Shown: piece after piece, positions 29,155 through 33,537 of the stretch
Numbering within the stretch: position 1 is the first letter of the stretch
How the letters are laid out: each line of letters opens with the position of its first letter
Assembly: GCA_034698045.1 (NCBI GenBank)
Contig: JAQGAU010000235.1
Location: 1-33,537 of the forward strand
DNA length: 33,537 bases
Origin: Paramacrobiotus richtersi
Taxonomy: Eukaryota > Tardigrada > Eutardigrada > Parachela > Macrobiotidae
Reading direction: 5' to 3'
Position numbers and translations under genes: made by a program
The notes under the pieces: generated by a model
What the model was told of the DNA's origin: nothing
Databases searched by the model: none
Seen by the model: only the letters and a program-made list of their open reading frames with translations

Positions 29155-29482
29155 GTAATACACGTCATTAAGGCCTCAGCTGATAATGAAACAGTTCGTA
29201 GAACCGTAATTAGCGTGGGCATTTAGCAGGAAAATCGAACCGTTACTTAAATGAACAGGAAATTGGGTTTGAGACCTTGTGCAGCTCTGCACATCACTGA
29301 TTGCCTTAGGGCTTAGGATGATTAACTACGGTGAAGAGATAGCAACTGTTGTAGGCGCCATCATTAGCTTAGGCACCAGCTTAACACATAAGGAGGGATT
29401 TCATATAAGATTCCCTTTCTACGACTTCTTCGGCACAAGTACCACATTTCACATCACTAGGTAAACGATTTCGCCAAATACT
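29155..29482 (+). promoter_or_regulatory. Duplicated group A upstream module, copy 4
   Basis: Aligned with the other three modules: CACGTCATTAAGGC, GAACAGGAAATT, CACATCACTGATTGCCTTAGG and ACATAAGGAGGGATTTCATA. CATATAAGATTCC, about 80 bases before the ATG, is the best TATA-like match among the four. Confidence 0.6.
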
Positions 29483-30454
29483 ATGTCCAATATTACATTT
29501 AATTCCACTGGCTCGATCGCAAGACCATATTCTGTTGCCTTATGCTGGAATTCCGCCCAATCATGCACGACTGCAGTCTGCACAATCGCCATTATCCTCA
29601 ACGCTTTTCTACTGTGGTTGCTGATTAGTAAAGTAAAACCATGGACGTCATTCACCGTCTACATACACGTTCTAACCATCAGCAACATTATAAACGCTGC
29701 CCTGCAGAGTCCGGTTTCTGTTCTGGTCAAGGACCTTCTCCCCTTGCAACTGGTCACTTCATTCTGCACAGTTCACTTATTTTTCCGTGTACCGGCCGGT
29801 CTAATGTTACCAGCGTGTCATATGCTGATGTGCTTAAACAGGATTTTGGCCATGATCGCTCCATTTCACTACAAACGCTACCATACCAAAAAATTATCCT
29901 GGGTAATGTGCTTAACATTGCTGCTGTTAAGTATCATATTTTCCCTGCCCGGTGTCATACTGGACGCCCTCTACTACCGGACCCCAGCGGTTGATGAACG
30001 GTGTACTTTGCAGTTCGGAGCTCGCAGTTTGAAAAACTGGAATCTGGTGTATGGTTCTATATTCTACGACCTACCGGAGATCGTGATTGTGCTTAGCTAT
30101 CCACTGTTTCTGTGCTATAAATTCCGAATGTCCAGACAACAATCTGTTCGGAGTATCAATCCATCAGTCGAAAACGGGAACAATGGCCGGGATGTCAGCA
30201 GCTATTCTATACAGCCAAGTGTTAAACGGTCCAAAAGAATGGAAACACGACCGCTCGTGGTTCTCACTCTTCTTACTGTCAGTGTCGCCGTGTGCTGGAC
30301 CCCGTCAAACGTTTATTATTTGATTGAGTCGCAAAGCTACACTTATTTCCTTATTATGAACCTACTGAAGCTGGCTCACTCCGCGTTGGACCCGGTGCTG
30401 TTGCTGCTGTCGGTGGAGAATTTGAAAACCGCACTTGTCAAACTCCGGTTCTAG
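29483..30454 (+). CDS. Class A-like GPCR, group A
   Basis: An intronless 323-residue receptor. N3 and N7 are sequons; C95 and C174 are the disulfide pair. N68 is in helix 2, N119-R-I ends helix 3, W140 is in helix 4, DLPEIVIVLSYP in helix 5, CWTPSNVYYL in helix 6, and ALDPVLLLLS in helix 7. Residue 28, Trp in the other intact array receptors at the start of helix 1 (SWTTAV or TWTAAV), is Cys here. It ends VKLRF. It is the extra A copy outside the C-A-B blocks, nearly identical to 21092 and 26073, so it probably arose by a later single-gene duplication. Ligand unknown. Confidence 0.94.
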   Translation: MSNITFNSTGSIARPYSVALCWNSAQSCTTAVCTIAIILNAFLLWLLISKVKPWTSFTVYIHVLTISNIINAALQSPVSVLVKDLLPLQLVTSFCTVHLFFRVPAGLMLPACHMLMCLNRILAMIAPFHYKRYHTKKLSWVMCLTLLLLSIIFSLPGVILDALYYRTPAVDERCTLQFGARSLKNWNLVYGSIFYDLPEIVIVLSYPLFLCYKFRMSRQQSVRSINPSVENGNNGRDVSSYSIQPSVKRSKRMETRPLVVLTLLTVSVAVCWTPSNVYYLIESQSYTYFLIMNLLKLAHSALDPVLLLLSVENLKTALVKLRF

Positions 30455-30639
30455 CCCTAGGACAATATTGCGAATTGGTTATTCTGAGTCCGCATCCATT
30501 AGTTCGAAAAACCATGTCGCAGTATTAAAAAGTCGCATTAATATACATATTGTTTTTTTGTTGCCTTTATAATCAAGCTTACGACGTTGCGTTTGCCGAA
30601 GATGTTGCATAAATATAAACAGACGAGTTCTGGATGTAT

Positions 30640-30845
30640 TCAGTGAACGTGTCATTGTTTTTTCCATTTGTACTTTTAACGCATGCGTCGATAGTATTAA
30701 AAAGCGTTGCGGCCGGTTTATCTCGCAAAACGAGTCGGCATGATTGAAATGGACAGAAGAAGAGTACCAAAGGTTTTGCAGAAATCTTGTAACCATTAGC
30801 AGTTTTATGCCGGAAGCTGTCATACGTCATAAATCATTCATTTCA
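30640..30845. other. Conserved 3' module of group A genes, copy 4
   Basis: AGTATTAAAAAGCGTTGCGGCCGGTT, AAAGGTTTTGCAGAAATCTTG and AGCAGTTTTATGCCGGAAGC match the modules behind 15765, 21092 and 26073. A frame here is open on both strands, but frame is not kept between copies. Confidence 0.5.
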
Positions 30846-31114
30846 ATGGGTCCATTGGTAGGACGGATAAAGGTATTAGGTGGTAATGCAGATGTCAAAA
30901 CTGAAAAACGTCATTATGTCTTCCTTATACGGAAGTTGCGGTACCCGCGTTCCAAATGAGTGCAGTCCTGCTATACGCTTATCAAAGCTTTTCCTGTGAC
31001 ACAGTGATATCGATTATCAAAACCAGCGTGCATACTAAATTATAGTACGGCTATGTACGGTGTCGAAATTAATAAAAAGTAGGATGGTATCGCTTCGGGC
31101 TCATCGGCACGGTT

Positions 31115-31183
31115 GATGTTGTCGTGACTTTGGCCAAACCCACGCCCGGATGATGTTGTCGTGACTTTAGCCAAACCCACGCC
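31115..31183. repeat. Tandem direct repeat, 32-base unit, two copies
   Basis: Bases 31115-31146 and 31152-31183 are identical but for one base (GATGTTGTCGTGACTTTRGC and onward), separated by five bases. The core GTTGTCGTGACTTT is shared with the dispersed repeats at 28155 and 32935. Two copies only, so not a CRISPR array. Confidence 0.8.
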
Positions 31184-31729
31184 AAAGAGCATCTGTACTC
31201 GGTTTGTGTCTTACTGTAGTCAATATTGTTATGTTTCTTAGATCTGGCAAAAGCTTAACTAACTGACATGCTAGCGTTGGCTCTAGAGCAGGAATTTTAT
31301 GAGATTAATACTTCTTACCGTGTCAAGTTTGACGTAACAATCCCTTATCCATCTGCCTACGCAGTGCTACCGAAGACTTCGAGCCTTGAGGGGCTTGCTC
31401 CAGTGCGAACACGGCATGTTCATGCCGCCAAAATGGTTCTTATACGGAGACCATCATCGAAGTGGTCCGTACTCCCCAGTAACATCATTACTAGGTACAT
31501 TTGTAGAGGCTTTAAAAGGGAAGTGAGGATTACTTAGCAAACTGTTTCTCACCATGGTTATTACTTAACGTAAGCTACGCCGAATTCAGATCACTTCTCA
31601 CTTGTCAGACAAATTTTGCCGTAGTTAGATTTATCAAGCGTCCGTTAGCGATCTTTCAAATCTGTATTTATTAAGCACCCCTGCTTTAGACCTAACGTAC
31701 CTGCTACAGACGGCAAGATTGCTTGAAAA
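31184..31729. other. Spacer and presumed promoter of the group D GPCR
   Basis: No gene is supported. An 89-codon open frame at 31268-31537 has no recognisable motif and is not claimed. No resemblance to the A or C upstream modules is seen, in line with the divergence of the next receptor. Confidence 0.4.
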
Positions 31730-32704
31730 ATGAACGGGACGGAAAACTCAAGTGTACTGGAGAAACCATATTATTACATCACCTCGCATTGGGATAAGAT
31801 TCAGACATGGACAGCTGCCGTTTGCGCCATTGCAGCTTTACTTAACGCTTTCCTGCTGTACGTTCTAATCAGCAAAGTAAGACCTTGGACATCGTTCACC
31901 GTCTATATCTTTACTTTAACAAACAGCAACATTCTCCACGGAATGATGATGAGTTCGGTATCCTTGATGATCAAAGATATCCTTCCGATTAAGCTGATAC
32001 CTTCGTTCTGCATTATCCATGCCATAAGCCGCACAGCCGTTGGAAATCTACTACCGTTCTGTCACATGCTCATGTGTCTTAACCGAATCTGTGCAATTAT
32101 AGCTCCGTTCTTTTATAAACAGTATCACACTCGAAAAGTAGCGTGGATAATTTGCTTAGTGCTGGTTATTATTTGCCTTGCATTTACTGTTCCGGGTGTT
32201 GTTGTGGATGCAGTGTATACTCGAACCGCGGCAGCCAATGATAGATGTGCTTTACCTTTCTCAGGTCGTGGCTTGCAAACATGGATACTGATTTTCGGAG
32301 TGGTGTTCTATGATGTTCCGGAGATCGTGGTCGTATTAGGTTATCCCGTAATCTTGGGTTTTGAGATAAAACGACGCGCCGTTCATCCAGCTGCAAATAA
32401 TACAAGCCTTCGCGCGGACAGCTCGACAGTGCATCGCCAACAAAGAACTGGACATGAACAAAACACGAAACGACAACAGTCAAGACCTTTTACGGTCCTT
32501 ACGCTTTTGACCGTTAGTGTTGTCCTCTGCTGGACACCACCAAATGTACTTTACTTGATCAGCCCACAAAACTATACCTTCTATCTGGTTTCGGTTTTCT
32601 TAAAGCTGATTCAGTCAGTTGTTGACCCTGTTCTGCTTACAGTGTCTATGAAAAACCTGCGTCATGCGGTGTCGTCGACTTTTGCTTGTGGTGACTATTA
32701 CTAA
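31730..32704 (+). CDS. Class A-like GPCR, group D (single divergent copy)
   Basis: An intronless 324-residue receptor. N2 and N6 are sequons; C94 and C173 are the disulfide pair. N67 replaces the helix 2 Asp within an unusual TLTNSNILHGMMM helix. N118-R119-I120 ends helix 3, W139 is in helix 4, LGYP replaces LSYP in helix 5, C267-W-T-P is in helix 6, and VVDPVLL (D299-P) is in helix 7. Loop 1 (KVRPWTSF) and loop 2 (KQYHTRKVAW) tie it to the same family. Loop 3 is long and polar with H, Q and R. The tail has C320, a possible acylation site. It has no close copy in the window and closes the array. Ligand unknown. Confidence 0.93.
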   Translation: MNGTENSSVLEKPYYYITSHWDKIQTWTAAVCAIAALLNAFLLYVLISKVRPWTSFTVYIFTLTNSNILHGMMMSSVSLMIKDILPIKLIPSFCIIHAISRTAVGNLLPFCHMLMCLNRICAIIAPFFYKQYHTRKVAWIICLVLVIICLAFTVPGVVVDAVYTRTAAANDRCALPFSGRGLQTWILIFGVVFYDVPEIVVVLGYPVILGFEIKRRAVHPAANNTSLRADSSTVHRQQRTGHEQNTKRQQSRPFTVLTLLTVSVVLCWTPPNVLYLISPQNYTFYLVSVFLKLIQSVVDPVLLTVSMKNLRHAVSSTFACGDYY

Positions 32705-32934
32705 CGCGGCTGTCGAAACAATTAAAGCTAAAATAATTAAAACAAATACACTTATGCAATAGCACCGCTAACAAGTAAGTATATCTGAACCCATTTCGAT
32801 GCTATACAATGTACAGTACATATAGTGTAATTGCGACTGGAATCGACCGGCTTTTTATCAATATAAAAATCGTCCTGAAAGCTTGACCCAAAATTTGGGA
32901 CTACCCTCCAAAGATTCCGTAGCTCGTTTACCTG

Positions 32935-33035
32935 ACCTTTCACGACCTTTTACAACACATACATTCCCAGATTTCATCCGGCAAATGTTGTCATGACCTT
33001 TTGTGTAACCAAAGCTTACGCCAAAGGCTGCCTTG
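32935..33035. repeat. Dispersed repeat, copy 2
   Basis: Matches 28155-28275: CCTTTCACGA, CATTCCCAGATTTC, TTGTCATGACCTTTTG and AACCAAAGCTTACGCCAAAGGC in the same order, with small indels. It precedes the small ORF at 33158. Confidence 0.55.
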
Positions 33036-33157
33036 TTTTGTTAGTTGGCTCTTAACGCCGGTGTTATGTTCCTTAAATCGGGCGTGTATGACGGTCTCGC
33101 TATCAGAGAACCTGGAGGCAGGTGTTGTTCCTACGCAGCACATATCCTGTCGCCAAA

Positions 33158-33412
33158 ATGGCTGACGCAATAATGAAACTGTCGCTTCGCTGGTTTCCGT
33201 TACTTCTGCTGCTGATTGTGAGCAATGGATGCTGTCACTGTATACGATTACATAAACCGCGAGAGGTACATAATAATGTGTATCGCTGTGACTTATTTGA
33301 TTTGAATATAATGGTACTCTATGTGGCTACACACTGCATGTGCAGAATCCAGTTCACATGTACGAACAACTTTGTGGTAAACAAATCTCGCAAAGTGACC
33401 TTGATTGTATGA
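33158..33412 (+). CDS. Hypothetical small secreted protein (uncertain)
   Basis: An 84-codon open frame. The start context CCAAAATGG is good for animal translation. Residues 1-24 resemble a signal peptide with a LLLLLIV core. The mature part has a CCHC cluster right after the predicted cleavage and three further cysteines in a CMC-x7-C arrangement. I do not recognise a family. It could be a first exon that splices onward beyond the window, since several GT sites follow the signal peptide. No homology to the ORF at 28331 is evident beyond a signal-like start and a shared upstream repeat. Confidence 0.35.
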   Translation: MADAIMKLSLRWFPLLLLLIVSNGCCHCIRLHKPREVHNNVYRCDLFDLNIMVLYVATHCMCRIQFTCTNNFVVNKSRKVTLIV

Positions 33413-33537
33413 AAAACACATTTCAAGGTTTTTGTCAAGTTCAGTACGCCCCTATACATAACTAGGAAAGTGCACTCGCTGATTGCGGGCACTGGATGAC
33501 CGAAGCGAAGAAAGTACGCACAAGTAAAGCAATTTAA

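Noticed and set aside
30479-30823. 114-codon minus-strand frame behind the last A gene
   Set aside because: A similar peptide stretch appears antisense in two other copies of the 3' module, but frame is broken between copies, so noncoding conservation is the simpler reading.
31115-31183. CRISPR-like direct repeats
   Set aside because: Only two copies with a five-base gap, in an animal genome; a simple tandem duplication.

Overview
The window looks like nuclear DNA of an invertebrate animal. It holds short spliced introns with GT/AG ends (56 to 427 nt), a BTB-BACK protein, a large tandem family of seven-transmembrane receptors, and many small inverted-repeat elements. Compact genes, expanded BTB proteins, intronless class A GPCR arrays and a GH19 chitinase together make me favour a eutardigrade. 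That placement is inference, and other small invertebrates are possible. There is no sign of operons, bacterial ribosome binding sites or CRISPR. All genes I support are on the + strand.

Layout. 1-3524: no supportable gene, one stem-loop and one short tandem repeat. 3525-5523: six-exon gene for a 506-residue BTB-BACK protein whose C-terminal half is a GH16-like jelly-roll domain rather than the usual PHR domain. 5524-7337: nothing recognised. 7338-8643: three-exon gene for a secreted 266-residue GH19 chitinase with an N-terminal six-cysteine, cystine-knot-like domain and a Pro/Thr linker. 8644-10550: no gene, one terminal-inverted-repeat element (9951-10179). 10603-32704: head-to-tail array of twelve intronless class A-like GPCR loci, with eight intact genes, one frameshifted gene and three decayed copies.

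By sequence the GPCR loci fall into four groups. B: 10603, 13103 and the relics at 17395 and 23096. C: the relic at 14447, intact 18638 and frameshifted 24473. A: 15765, 21092, 26073 and 29483. D: 31730. Their order is B, B, then (C, A, B-relic), (C, A, B-relic), (C, A), then A and D. This implies tandem duplication of a C-A-B block with repeated loss of the B member. Upstream regions (C and A groups) and downstream regions (A group) were duplicated along with the coding sequence. All copies share an unusual class A signature: Asn at the usual Asp of helix 2, Asn-Arg in place of Asp/Glu-Arg-Tyr at the end of helix 3, a kept Cys-Trp-Thr-Pro in helix 6, and Asp-Pro without the Tyr in helix 7. 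A chemoreceptor role would fit the birth-and-death pattern but is inference.

Spaces between receptors hold several short terminal-inverted-repeat elements, long hairpins, a degenerate 5S rRNA-like segment with box A-like and box C-like sequence (possible SINE head), and microsatellites. Two short ORFs with signal-peptide-like starts (28331 and 33158) each follow a copy of the same dispersed repeat and are listed with low confidence. The BTB protein and the chitinase have no evident functional link to the receptors.
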